Part shown: positions 25,701-38,923 of the stretch, piece by piece
How the letters are laid out: each line of letters starts with the position of its first letter
Position numbering within the stretch: position 1 is the first letter of the stretch
Assembly (NCBI GenBank): GCA_964035545.1
Contig: OZ037768.1
Coordinates: 3,771,501 to 3,835,500, forward strand
Reading direction: 5' to 3'
Length of the DNA stretch: 64,000 bases
DNA from: Bugula neritina
Lineage: Eukaryota; Bryozoa; Gymnolaemata; Cheilostomatida; Bugulidae
Translations under genes and position numbers: made by a program
Notes under the pieces: generated by a model
The model's input: only the letters and a program-made list of their open reading frames with translations
Database searches by the model: none
What the model was told of the DNA's origin: nothing

Positions 25701-28700
25701 TTCTGGCCCATAGCAGACGTGTCTAAACTTATTTGCACAGCGTTATTTGCCAATATTTTCTGTGCCTCAATCTTGCCAAATCTGTACTAGTTCATTAAAA
25801 AATAATGAGTGGACATATCAATTGGCATGATTTTGAAAGTTTAAAAAGGACTTAATTCAACTCATCGTATGCCAGGTGTAAAACTATCCTTGCAGATTTA
25901 ACTCCTTAAATGGTTTGAAAGATAGTTTCCGTTCCTGGAATACATCAGTGTAACTTACTTGGCAGTTTTTATGCAAATGTCGCTCTCATTCTTAGAATAC
26001 TAAAGTAGGCGGAAAAGTTAATTTGTATCCGTTTACAAATTCAAATCTAATAAATTTACAAGAATAGTATTTCCTATGAGAAAAAGGTTGATGTAAAAAG
26101 TTAATTTTCATCACCTAAACTTTTAAGTTTTAACGCATTCAAATTTATTCTTAGGACTTCAAAATCTATTGTTGTAGCAGTTATATGGATTTTTAATCTA
26201 TTTTTAGCATAACATTTGCTAAATTTAAAACAACACAACTGGTCTCAAATATAAATTTAGCTTTTTCAATAAATGACAAGTCAGAATGCAAGGAAAAGTT
26301 ATTGAATTAATTTCTCTGTAAATATTCATGAATGAATGGAAGATTCAATACGCCAGAGAATGAGTGTCGTACAGGAAATGAGTACTGCTCAAACACTATT
26401 GTGAAATTTGCCCACTAATTTTAAATATTGATCGGAATTTCTGTAAATAGCCGAGGTAAAAATGTTAGAGTTGCAGGTGGCCTTAACTGACCAATATATA
26501 AAGTATAACTTTATCACCACCACCATCCTATTTACTTATGTTTGAAGTATGCTATGATCTACTTTGATATAATATGAGATGTTTTTGTGGGCTCTCGGAG
26601 TATAGGAAGGAAGTAATATGATTCATACTTTCAGGTGTCAATAGCTGGACAACCATTTGGTGTGGAGTGTGCTAGACGCAGAATAAGGGTAAGTGATCTA
26701 TGCAAAGTAAATGATAAATTAGTTTTTTTTTAAATTGTAAGCAAGTTTAGGTGGTCCTTTTAGTTTTCCTAACTGTTTTTTAGATTTTTGAAGTTTTGAT
26801 TATTTGCAATAACATATTGAGGTTGCATATGCCTCAAGACTGTCTGGTTACAAGCACTATGTGTGGTATTTTAATATACTCCAGTTTTTGCCACTTGGCA
26901 TTGTCTACAAGCTTTATCTTGTACTACTTAACGGATTAAGAAATTAATGGCCAGTTTAACTCATTTTAAAAATACTAATAGTTGCGAAACAATTATAGGA
27001 GTTGCTCCCCATCTCCTTCACGTTTGAGATACCCCTGGCCGGACTGATGCACATACAGTTAGACCAAGCTTCTCCAGTCATAGCTCGTATTCAGCAGCAG
27101 TACGGGGTGATGGTGTCATTCAAGCAGCGTCCCCGCTCTATAGTAGTTGTCGTCCGTGGAACAGTCATCAATGCCAAGTCTCTTAAGGAAGCTACAGTGT
27201 TACTTATGGAGCACTTGACTGGCAATATTGGAGTAAGTTGGGGCCTTTGGATTAGCATATCATCTTTGACTTGTAGTTAAACGTGTACTGCTATATGCAT
27301 GCACCTAGATGAGGGTGTGCCAAAGGCCTGCACTGGCATATTGTGATGCTATGGTATCATGGTATATGAAAAAAGGGCAGAATTTATGAATTTTCTAAAC
27401 CGGCAAATTTGTTTAAACCAAAGGTATAATTACTATGCATTGCAATTTTCTTATTCAAGTGCCTCTGTAGTGTTGGTAATAATTAATTAATTGAAGTGAA
27501 GTATTTTCCGTTAGACTGTTGGTATTGTTTGGGTACCGCAGAGGTTATTTATTTCACTGAAATCTTTATGGGATTGTAATTCCGTGAGATTAACTCGTGA
27601 TAAATTACAGATAATCTGCTTTAGTCTAAAGAAAACACTAATTGTATCCACCCTTAGACAGATGTTTGGATTTTGATCCTGTTGAGACAAATCTTGGTGC
27701 TCATTTCACTCCTTTCTGCTTAGAATATTATAAAATTAGAAATTATTAAGTTGATATCACAAGCTTCTATTATTTAAAAGGGTAACACTTTATGGTTCAC
27801 AGGAAGTAATTTCTCTCTCCTCTCTGTTTGTTTTGTATGAAGTTCTTCCCATTTAAAGAGTACAAGTTATAGTACATGTTTCTATAGTATATGTTTCTTA
27901 CTAATTGAACTGCTTTATTTTAATGGCAAGAAGTGTGAAAGTGCCTAGTGTAATCATGCAGAAATGAATAATGTTTCACGGGCTCTGATTTCACTAGTTT
28001 AGCTTATTATGAATATGGGGATGTTTTTCAGCTAATAAATTATGTTATTGTGAATACTAGTTGGGACTTTTAAACTCTAGTGGTGATTATAAAACTATCT
28101 GGGAGGTGATAGTGAATACAAATATTATATAATGGTATAAGTATAAATATAAATGATAAAGATAGAGTTTGGTCTCAAGTTATCTAGAGTTGGGGTTTAT
28201 TTGTGACCATTTAGTCATAGTAATGGAATGTTATCTTAGACCATCATAATAAGGCAAGAAACACACTTCTTCAACTTACTGGTCTTGCAACACAGGGAGT
28301 ACCCTTTCACCTCCCCTACATTTGTTTATGTTAGCTTCTGTTTGTTGATGTGCACTTTGGCTAAACTGAAAAAAGCTGCACATTTCTTGGCAATCTTGAT
28401 AAAACAAAGATAAATAGAAATACAGCAGTGGTTAGATATGTAGATGGAAGTAATTCACAGTTGGATGTTGAACATATAAAAATACTTGCATGTGTGATAA
28501 TATAACATATGGTAGCTAATAGCCTTTGTGCCTCCATCAAATGGCAATACAGGATGTAAGACCTCATTGAGTCCTGTTTACACGTTCATTGAAATACCCA
28601 TGGCACCAGTTTTTAGCCTCGTGTTCCTACTATAAACAGTCAGGTGACTCTTTTGTAACACTCACCAGTTCTGTTCGAATTTGTACCTCGTCAAATGATT

Positions 28701-31700
28701 GTTAGATATATTTTCTATAAAATAAATGTAAGATGAAGCAGTTGTGTTAGTTATCTGTAACAGCTTGCGGTTGTTTGTAGTCTCTGATCCCAGTGAGTTT
28801 ACAGCTGGAAGTGGCTGCCCAACACCACTTGTTTATGATTGGCCGAGGTGGCTCCAATCTGCAGCAGATTATGGCTAAAACTGGAGCGTCTATATGCTTT
28901 CCTGACATTGCGTCTCCGAAAGGGACGATAGTTATAACTGGCAGCATAGAGAACACACTGGCAGCAAGGAACTGTATAGTGGTGAGCTACTGCTATATGT
29001 CAGGTGGTGTGTTGGCTCTTAGAGCTTGTGTCTTCTATCATTTAGGTGCAGTGGTAGAGATAGCCTAAGTTCTTTGATTTTCTTATTAAATATTGGTGTG
29101 GGGTGCGGGTTGAAATTTTAGTCTAGAACACAGGCTTTTTTCAATTTCTCCATTACTGCACCAGTGTTGGATTATTCAGTATACAGAGCGTAGAATCCCA
29201 GACCTTTTCTACAGAGTTACTCTGAACAGATGATAATTTGTTGTCTGGTTTCTACAGGGTTGTCTCCCAGTGGTGCTAATGTTTGACATGAAGGAAGATA
29301 TGGAGTGTGATATCGGTATGTTACAGTTATTCTGCAGATTACATCCTTAGATTGCCAGTCACTATGAGTACAAAGTCACACTCTATCCAATCTTTTGTAG
29401 ACTCCATAAATATGTTGATGGATAAACTTGATGTTTACATCAGTGTGAAGCCCAAACCTAAACAGCCAAGCAAGGTAGGGCCTAGTACTCACTACTACTC
29501 ACTATTACTCACTATACTACTCGCTATACTACTCACTGTACTACTCACTATACTACTCACTATACTACTCTCACTATACTACTCACTGTACTACTCACTG
29601 TACTACTCACTATACTACTCACTATACTACTCACTATGCTACTCACTATACTACTCACTGTACTACTCACTGTACTACTCACTATACTACTCACTATACT
29701 ACTCACTATGCTACTCACTATACTACTCACTGTACTACTCACTATACTACTCACTGTACTACTCACTATACTACTCACTATACTACTCACTGTACTACTC
29801 ACTGTACTACTCACTATACTGTTGAATGTAAAAGAAACATGACATTGTTCAAATTGTGTAATTTGGTGGAGTAGGTGAAATAAAAAGGCAGTTGTCAGAC
29901 TATGATTTATTAACCTATTAAATCTGTGGTTACAACAAGAGGCTATCCCACCCTTATCTCCATAATAAAGTGGCCTATTTTGGCAGGCCACTCTCCACTC
30001 TAATTTCAAATGTTTTGTTATTGATGTAAGAATTATTATTAACCGTTTAATTACCTGGAGAGATTATAGCATTATCTTCTGGCCATAAAAATACATCACC
30101 TACTGTTTTCTAATTTCTTGAGAATTCCCATAAAACAGTGTACAGCAGTATTAACTGATCGCCATAATAATATATTTACCAGTTAATGAGTGCACAGCAC
30201 AAATAACTACAGAACTTCTATGTTATCAAAATTCAACCACAAATACTTCCCTTGTGCCTGGCTGCTACTCCACGCATTTAGATGACTCATTACCATTGCA
30301 AATAAAACTCATTTTGATGATCTTAGCAGCCGACATGAGCAAATATAATGCAATTTAACCTTTGATTTTTAGTCAGTTATAGTCAAAAGCATTGAGGACA
30401 ATGTTTGTAACATGTACGAGGCTAGACGACTCCTTTTGAAGCTAGACAAAGAGGAGATGCCAGATGTTAGCAAGACTGGCAGGCGAATAGATCCACCCAT
30501 TACATCCTCAATGCAGGGTAGGTGCCACTTGAACCCCCCCCCTCCGCAAATACAGTTCCCTGTATCCACCTGTAGCTGCCATCTGTAATGCTCTCTGTTA
30601 ACATAACTAACATGCAGAAGTATAACACTAACATTTTGCTTCAATGTTTAACGTTATTTCTGGCCTTGGATTTCTTTCGATTTTCTATAAACATTTAACA
30701 TTTGCCCAAATTCTCTGCAAGTATAAAGCTGCAATAGTGGGGCGGTGTCTATCCCTCCCAGAAGGTTATTGGCAGGTAGATGGAGCTCAGCTAGTAGCAA
30801 GAACACACTGCCTAGCTAATGGAGAGGTTATTGTGTCTAGAATGTTCTTACTTTCAGGTCTGCTTGCTCACCATAACCTTTTAAACATAGCTACTGCTGC
30901 TCAAACTAAGCCTTATGTAATGGTGAATCACTCGCTAAGTCCTGGGGGTCAAGGACAAACTCACATAAGCACACATCCCGCTCAAACCAGTCCTCAGTGG
31001 CTCTCAGCCCAAGGTTAGTGACTCAGCCATTCCGACAGCTGACAGAGTGGCGCTTGACTCTCCTGGATTGTGTTAAGTCATACTTGAGCGTGTTTTAGTT
31101 CTTCATACACGATTTTGTGGGTTTTCAATAGAGTAAACTGTAAACTTGGTTCCACAGTGATCAATATTAAAGTACCATAGGTGAGACTCTGTATGCCTGA
31201 GGTTAACTTAGCTTATGTATTATCAGACCATCTTACTATGGCTGGTGATGATGCAACATGTGTGAAGGCCAAGGTCATGAGCTGACAATTTGATTGGGTA
31301 AAACATAATACTGCTCTACATTTAGCAGATAATGACTAGTAATATTGTCTCACAACTGCTATAATGTAGATCAACCCTAAACACGCGGTATTAGATTTCC
31401 TAGGCTGAGTACCAAGCCCTTTAGGCTGAGTACCAACTACCAACAGGCACTTGTAAGCTATATCCTAACACTCTGTTCAATAACCCACTCTCTCCATGTC
31501 CTATTAGATGTTACGTCATAATATTAACTTTATGTGTGTTCTAAGTTGTCATCCACAGTATTAGTACATAAGAGTAAATATACATAGAACTTCCACTTGT
31601 TTGTTTTCTGACTCTTAAATATCTAGTTATGATTTTACATAATATTAGTAGATGATATTAATACAATCTCTCTCAGTCTTGCACCATATCACTTGTACCA

Positions 31701-34700
31701 CTATTTCTACTAATAGTACAAGTGACGCCCTGTATTAAAAGTTAAATTCTGTTAGTCACACAAGTTGACTGGTTTGGAAACTAGCTATATCAGTTCATTT
31801 AAAGAAATATAATTTTCCTATTTCAACTTCCACCCTTTGTCTATACTCTATATCAAGTACTTTGGTATTCTAGTGACTTATAAGCAATGTTTTATATCAT
31901 TTTAATGAAAATCTGTTGGCCATAAAGTTTATGCTGGGCTGGAATTTGCAGCACTAAAATATTTGATATGCTAGTTGATTGTGTGTGCATTGTATAGGGG
32001 TGTTGAAGCCATCTATCATGATGATCCCCAACACACCTGTGTCCAGTCCACAGCTCAGCCATGATGTGAAGAAAGCCATGCAGAGACCCGTGCAATACAA
32101 AGATCTGAACGAGAACAGCTCCTATACATACAACACAAACCCTAACAAGCCTAGTCTGAGTCAACAATCTGCACACAGAATGTGTGTCACTACCAACTCA
32201 TCTGTTACTCTGCCTAGTCCGAAACAAGCTGATAAACCACAAATGTGTAAGCGTCTGGCAGAAGTGTCAAATCTAAAACTAGTTGCTAGTAAATCTACTG
32301 AAAGTGTATTTTGTTACTCAACTGTGTGGTTTGTTGACTTCTAATGTGTGTTTATGTCAACTCAGTATGTGTTGTTAGATGTGAAACTTAAGATCTCTCT
32401 GAATATGATAGCTCACTTGTCACTGGATATCATTGTACTGCTGTTACTGCTGAGAAATCTTATGCCCAGCATTCATAAACCATACTGTTATTGTGTTAAT
32501 AACTTCATCTGTGATTGCATTTCAATTGTCTGTAGCAGTTGTCACTGAGACTGAGTAACACACAATCCTCTGCAGGCTCAGTTTCTTGTTACATCTTATA
32601 ATATCTCGGGTAGAGTTGTTAGATGTGCAGCTCTAGTGCCAATAGTATTGTGTCGCCACGCGTTGTAGATATGATGAGATCTTCTCCAACTTCAGTCAGC
32701 CCCCAGAATCTGCCCAATGGCCACCACCCTCAGAACATGGCCAACGGCCATCACTTCACTCCTGCTAACGAACTCTGTGCAATAAATGGAAGAGCCACCC
32801 CGCCTTCTATTGAGAAGAACTTGGGTTCCCTGGTTACACATTCGGCTAATGTTCCTTTACAGCCTGTTGATTTGGATGCACTCACTAAAACTCTTAAAAA
32901 AGATTGTAAGTCAATATAACATATTGTTGATTTATTTCTTGTTTGTCGTTCTGGTTGACTTGGTTTTGCATTTAGAAAGCTCCACTGCATGTTTATATCC
33001 ACTGTATTACGACACCTCAACATTACAGTGATGTCTAGAGGGTCACTCAACATTACAGTGATGTCTAGAGGGTCAATCATTGCTTGCTGATCATTTCAGA
33101 GCAATTCTTGTGAGAAGGTGAAATGTACATTGTAAGGCATGACTGTGTTGTAAAATCAGCTAATAGTACATATCTTTGGCTTTTACGTTTCATTAAATAT
33201 AATTCAACAGCCTAACTGTTGCTGTAATATTAATTTTCCTCTTGTGTGTAGTGAACTTGAACAGCAGTGGTGCACATCTAATGGAATCTTTAAGTCACTC
33301 TGTGAAGTTACACAGCAGTGGGTCTGGAGCTGACCTCAGAGGAGTTCACCAGATGGTGCAGCAGCAGGCAGCGCCATCTCCCGTTGGTTCTCGCAGATCC
33401 TTCAGTCTAAGGTCTAGCAAGTTACCTGTTCATTACCTTTTCCTTACCTTTTCCTTACCTGTTCATTACCTAGTTATAGTACTATAATCTTGTACCTGAA
33501 ACCTCGAAAATGACATAAAGCAAAATTGCAGTTGATTCATGAAATCTCTTGATTCAAATTACTCATGATTTTTTATATCAAGTCTTACATTTCTGTTTAT
33601 TTTTCAATAGGTGTGCCCCTGAGTTATGCAACTAAATGACTATGTATACTTATATTAGTTAACTATTAGCTATGTGCCATTAGTAATCAAAGAATTTAAC
33701 TACTATATCTTCTAAATCAAATAAGATAATCAATTTGAATATTTAGTTACTGTCATTTAAATGTCTATTTTGGTTATTCTGTGGGTCTCAGTTTACGTAT
33801 AGATAGCATCATCTATTGAAATGGCATTAATTAAATCTATAAATAAACAATTAAAACTGATCAATTCATAAGTTTTTACCAACAGCTGACAATTTCAGGC
33901 CCTAAGTTAGCCTCAATACAGTCCCTAATAAATTCAGAACGTGACCTAGTACATGACTACCCCGCATGAGGGTTTCTACGTGACTCATGAATCACGCAAC
34001 AAAACCGTAGAGTTCTACTTACTAATAGCTGCACAGCAACTTGTATTTATAACGTCCATATCCATGCTGGTTGCAAATAACCAGTTTCAACTACCTACAG
34101 AGACAATTCTTAAGGCTAGAATGTCAGCAAACTACTTTTGTTTGTTCAACGTTGCATCATTGTAGAGCTAGTTTGCTGTTATCTTGTAGCATGAGTTTGA
34201 ATGCCTCACGTGGCTCCGTGTCAGAGGCTGCCGTGAACTCTATGACAAGTGCTGCTGACGCCATGTTTGACAAGAAGGCTCCTGGTATAGAGAGACACGC
34301 TGACAGGCTGCTGACAACTGCTAACGAGCAGCTCATGTCCTCCTACAATGACAGACTTATGGCGTCAGCCAGCAGATCCAGTGGACTGATGAAACCACCT
34401 CCTGGACTCACACAGCCGTCTGATGGCGCTGTCAATCCTGCCAACGTGCCAGCAGCTCTGGCTGATTATGAGAGAAAGAAGGTGATGGCCTCAAAAGGTA
34501 GGTTTTAGTTTACAGCTGCTATAGTTATTGGTTGATAACCATATTACACTGTACTTAGTCAATGAGATTATTGCAGTGTATTCGGTCTATTATTCTTACT
34601 TTTATAATAATCAGCATAATTATTGTTCTTTAAGCCATCTTTATTGAGGAGACAACTCCCTGAAACATGTGCTCAGTTTATACATTCCCATTGCAGCTAT

Positions 34701-37278
34701 TTATACAGCACTTGGTGATTATTTCTATTACAGCTATAGAGCAAGAACCTTCTGGAGAAACCAGAAACCCAACAGATTTCTGGTCTGGTCTCGGCTTCTC
34801 AAGGTCTATGCCTGACTCTGTCATTCGAGACAAGCTGAAGCAGAATGGTTTAAGGTAAGTCATTGCTACGGTATTTGGACATGCAGTGGCATGTGATAAT
34901 CCTTCCTAGTGTTGTTCTTAAACAGATAAATGGTAAATAATGACATATTAGTGTAGCTTATATCAGTGTATTACATGTTATAGCTTGTAATCGTAGTATT
35001 TTCTTATTTGCTTGGCATGAAATATCCACAGTCTTTCTTGTTTATCTGAACTTGTTGGCAAGTGACAGGTTGTGGGATTTGACACAAATAGTCTGGGGAT
35101 GGGGAATAGCAACGATATTTTGCATTTTGAGATATATGATATCTTTTCTAATTGAGTTGGCTGAAACAAGGAGGCTTGCTTGAGTTTGTCTATTCCCATA
35201 GCATTGTTTGTATTGATTGAAAGTAATTGCTTATAAAATAAGAGTGAGTGGCTGTGATTTTTAATATAATATATTACCTTGTATAACCACCACTCATTTT
35301 GGACTAATGTGGAATAAGTAAAAGAACTCAAACTGAAAATTTTGTTGAGAAACTACAATTAAAACGAATCCATATTAAATTTATATGGTTGTTATGGTGC
35401 ATTATTGTGTAGTTACTAGGAAACTTGATTTATTACTCTATTGTGTTGTAAATTATGAATATTAATTGTAATTAATTAATATGTGAGTATTATGTAATAT
35501 ATAATAATGGAACCACAGGTATGACGGACCCAATATGGCTACCACGTATGAACAAGAAAGTGAAGAGGATGGTGATCCATGGAAGGACTCCAGTCCTAGC
35601 AGCTCCATTAGGATATCCTCTGATCTTATTGAAAAAAGTAAATCAGCTCTATTAGCTAATAAAATATCAACTATTTCTTAGTTTTCAAATATTACATAAC
35701 AATTACAGTCATTGGTTAATATTAGTTTGAAGATTATCAGAGTTTAAGTGACTTTGTTTCCTTTAGAATACTCAATATTCTACTTTTCACTGGTGGTACT
35801 GTTCAGATTAGACACATTTCAAGGTTCTTTCACTTGATTCAGCTGATTTTCTTAAGATTTCGAATCTTTAGGGTATCACTTGGAGGTTTCTGTGTTTTAG
35901 TTGAACAATATGGAGATATGCTGAACACTAGTCTGGGTAGAAGTGGCAAGCAGATGGAAAGTCCAACGTTGCAGCCGTCGTCATTTGTAGGAAGTTCTAG
36001 TGACAATTCAGATATGGCTGAGCTGTTCAGGAAGCTGGGTCTAGAGAAGTACACGGAACTGTTTCTGCAGCAAGAGGTGAGTTCTTCTAGTTTGGGACAC
36101 AATCAATGTAACTTCTATAAGAATGGCGGTGTGTAATGCACAATAATCAACAGGCGTTTTAAGGCTAATGAAATGTTCAATAATTGAATTATAAATCAGT
36201 TTTTATTGGAAAGAAACATCAGTAGATGTATGAAATCATCAGCCTTGAAAGACATTCTATTAAATTCACTTTTAAGTAATAAATATTTCAATATTGGAAT
36301 TAAACTCAATTATTTGACAGTAGATAAGGTATGTAAGTGTAGGTAAATCAATCACAATTTAACTTACCTGGAAGAAGTATTAATGTCCACATACGGTAAG
36401 TTGATGTTCTGTATTGAACTTCAGATTGATCTGGCTACCTTCACAACACTCAATGACCAAGATCTGAAAGAACTTGGAATCAACACATTTGGAGCCCGAA
36501 GAAAAATGCTTTTAGCCATTGCAGGTATGGAGAATATTAAAATACTCTAGTTTTGTTGGTTGTCATATGACCTAGCGTAACGTATGTGCATTATTTGATC
36601 ATGTAATTAATATGTCTTTGTATTTGCTAAACAATTCATAAGTTTATATGCAGTTAATGAACCTTTTAGAGCGTTCAGGCCAAAACTCTCGCTATACGAA
36701 TAAGTGATTGTGTTGTAATGAAGGTAAACTGCTATCAGTGTTGTTGAGTCTAAGTGTTGTTTTACTATCGTTTAGTTTTCAGTAAATTTTGATTTCACTA
36801 GTTGAGTTGCCTTGGCATTCTGCACTTTTTGGTTATTGCTTTATATTAGATGAGATTAGTTTGATTTCTTTACACTTACATCATTATTCACAATATTTGT
36901 AGTTGTCTTCTTTTCGTATAAAATGACTGTCACTTGTATTTTAAAGAAACCACAAAGATTATTCAACTTGAAATATAAATAAAATTTACAGAAAAATTCA
37001 TTAGTCTGAAGATATAAATAGGTAAAGTAAAATAACGGAAAATTTAAATATACAAGGATGAACACTTGTAATCATATAGTTTATGGGTGTATAATTTGTA
37101 AATGGAAATTTCTCTATGATAGAAGAAATATTGGTTGCAAATTTTAGATCTACAAAAGTCACGGCAAAAGTTCTTTTCACCAACTCCTGGTTCCAACAAC
37201 CCTTTCCGTTCTGTGTCCGCATCTGGTGGGCCTTTCCCTCACAGTGGCAACATCATCAGTCATAGTGGAAGATGGTAG
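19782..37278 (+). CDS. BICC1 (Bicaudal-C), KH and SAM RNA-binding protein
   Basis: About 21 exons: 19782-20130, 21709-21755, 22004-22073, 24660-24739, 25506-25664, 26635-26688, 26999-27232, 28781-28981, 29258-29315, 29401-29474, 30373-30517, 30858-31013, 31998-32305, 32623-32905, 33252-33420 (or 33411), 34190-34497, 34734-34854, 35519-35637, 35901-36076, 36425-36524, 37148-37278; about 1,113 residues. An in-frame TAG lies 9 bp before the ATG. KH region 1 spans exons 2-4 (ITWPSKLKIGAKSKK). KH2 has the GKGG loop in HVIGKGGNNIKRVM (exon 5). KH3 has GRGG in FMIGRGGSNLQQIM (exon 8). VKPKPKQPSK follows in exon 10. The SAM domain (about 1017-1070) is split between exons 19 and 20: AELFRKLGLEKYTELFLQQE, then LKELGINTFGARRKMLLAIA. 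The protein ends in the family terminus SGRW. BICC1 binds mRNA 3'UTRs, recruits silencing factors and polymerises through SAM. Least certain: the ends of exons 13 and 15 in the poorly conserved Ser/Pro linker. Confidence 0.95.
20985..21057 (+). repeat. 24-bp tandem repeat in BICC1 intron 1
   Basis: About three copies of a unit containing TTTTGCAGTAAATATGCATG. Each copy repeats a TTTTGCAG word that looks like a splice acceptor. It is intronic, and the frames after it hold no family sequence. Confidence 0.85.
22074..24659 (+). other. long BICC1 intron 3
   Basis: 2.6 kb without coding signal. It contains the best-preserved copy of the dispersed TIR repeat at its 3' end and short local duplications (for example GGCTGTATTGGTAAC and GGCCGTATTGGTAAC near 22770). 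Confidence 0.6.
24226..24376 (-). mobile_element. dispersed TIR repeat, best copy (151 bp)
   Basis: The ends are imperfect inverted repeats: GGTGGAGTAACGGAGAAATT on the left, and GGTGCAGTAGTGCAGAAATT reading in from the right. Inside is the shared core TCTAGATTAGAAATGTAGC and AAAGAAGTTATGTTC. It lies on the opposite strand to the other three copies. It is non-coding and looks like a small MITE. The superfamily is not evident, and no clear target duplication is seen. Confidence 0.75.
29093..29162 (+). repeat. dispersed TIR repeat, copy 4 (5' truncated)
   Basis: Only the right half remains: GGTTGAAATTTTAGTCTAGA, ACACAGGCTTTTTTCAATTT and CTCCATTACTGCACC. It lies in BICC1 intron 8. Confidence 0.7.
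29484..29820. repeat. 12-bp minisatellite
   Basis: Nearly pure repeats of CTACTCACTATA and CTACTCACTGTA, starting just after the donor of BICC1 exon 10 (29474). The 12-bp unit opens long frames on both strands, which are not genes. Confidence 0.95.
33017..33076. repeat. 30-bp tandem duplication
   Basis: Two exact copies of a 30-bp unit beginning CTCAACATTACAGTGATGTC. It lies in the intron after BICC1 exon 14. Confidence 0.9.
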
Positions 37279-38923
37279 TATAGCAAACCTTAGCTTTTCT
37301 CCTTATAATTTTAATTTAGTTATTACTATATACAGTGTGGAAAGAGCTACTGGCATATTTAATGTTTCATTTTTAATGTTAAATGCATTTCTGAGCATTA
37401 CTCAAACGTCAGATCTGAATGAATCTAGTGCCATTGTTTCTAATATAAATTTTATATTTTACAAACTAACATTTTTCCTGAATGATGTATATTGTTTAGC
37501 TGGTGAAATGGCTTTAATTTCTTCGTATATTTATAAAATTTTATTTTTCTCTACAGCAAGCAAATGGTGCAATATGTGAGTAATATTTTCTATTCAATTC
37601 CTTTTTTATAAAGTTTCTGGTGTTTTGTTAAATTAAGAAGTCATTATTTACCAAAAATCTAGTGGTTGTAATACAAGTTAAATTTTGTGTCGTATATCTA
37701 CTTATTAGATTTTGATTACTAAGGCATTGGCCATTCCTTATATTGCACATATCAAAATCATGGCCATGAGTCCCTTTCATCATACAAATTTGCTGCTTAT
37801 TTCTATTGCCGCTGTGCTAAATGGGCTGAACAATTTCCATCCTCTTTTAAATTGGTTGTGCTACTCTATGCAATAGTTTCTATGAATAAAATATTTTGCA
37901 CTTTTTATATTTGGTCGCCAGTAGTGAGGCGTTGCACGATCTAAATAACAAAGATCGCACTGCGATGGTGTTCAACTGTATCTCGCAGTGTTTTAAAATG
38001 ATTGGCTTTCTATGAGTCAAGCCATAGCAGAAACATCTGTCCTTAAGTTTACATTAAAGTCATTGCCTCTTTTTTGAAAGAAAAATGAAATTTTTCCCAT
38101 CGTGCTGTCTTGAATGAAACTTTTTGACTTATGTTTTGTATGTGCTTGTATACAGTGTTACTTTGCTTTTTGTTTTTGGATTATTGGAAAATTTACGTAA
38201 AAACAATGTGTGCATCTTTTAATTATTTGTTATTTTGTAGTCTTGTATAAGCTACTTTGTTATTAGCTTCAATAAAATTACAAAATAGATTTCTGACATT
38301 TTTATGCTACACCTAACAAATTTTATGGAGACTAACAACTTCAACATTGTCATTCTTTCAGGGGTCTGTGATAAACCATAAGCAGATGTGTCACTATCAT
38401 GCACTATGCCAACATTCTAGCGTCTTCTATAGGGCCACCTCAGTTGGCAAATATAGAGCATTAGTTGTAAAAGCTAGATTTGGAGTTGCAAGCCCTAAGT
38501 TATAGGAATCAACCAAAAGCTATATGGCAAACAGTTCTAAACTGGCTAGAGAAGGAAACCCAAAATTGTTGCATAAGCAGAGATTTTCTATTGTATAGAT
38601 GTGAAATATGCAGCAGAGTGATAAGTTAGGCAGCCCCAAGTGTCCAGGCCTTTATCATGGGAATCAGCATGTGTATATATTGCATCAGTGGAAACTGTAG
38701 GCTATGCAATATGCAGAAGCAGTAACTGAGAAAGAAGTGATACAAGTACACTCATTAGCAACAAAACTTTAGTAACCAGCAATAAAACCTTTACCTGTAA
38801 CACAAGACAGAAATTTTTGCTGACTTTCTAGATTTCTCTGGTACTAAAACACATTGAGTGCTAATTGCATATCACAAGGTGATAAGATATAAATAACTAT
38901 AGTTTCTAGTTTATTTATTCAGT
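37279..38923. other. BICC1 3'UTR/flank and FITM 3' flank (convergent)
   Basis: BICC1 ends on the plus strand and FITM on the minus strand. AATAAA on the plus strand at about 37885 and 38270 could end the BICC1 mRNA. On the minus strand, AATAAA (TTTATT at about 38909-38914) lies just past the FITM stop. The 117-codon open frame on the plus strand at 37226-37579 has no family features. Confidence 0.55.

Noticed and set aside
29316-29337. Apparent 22-nt micro-intron in BICC1
   Set aside because: GTATGT...CTGCAG would restore frame but leaves an insertion not seen in the family. The acceptor CTTTTGTAG at 29400 gives an 85-bp intron, the right phase and exactly the family spacing.
29484-29820. 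CRISPR-like regular array
   Set aside because: Directly abutting tandem units without unique spacers, in an animal nuclear intron.
29307-30009. Long Leu/Thr/Ile or Val/Ser repeat frames on both strands
   Set aside because: Product of the 12-bp minisatellite.
13988-37278. TBC1D20 and BICC1 as an operon (same strand, 1.2 kb apart)
   Set aside because: TBC1D20 has its own poly(A) signals, BICC1 has its own start with an upstream stop codon, and the functions are unrelated.
37226-37579. 117-codon plus-strand frame after the BICC1 SAM exons
   Set aside because: The BICC1 frame stops at 37278 after the conserved SGRW; this frame is in another register and lies in the 3'UTR.
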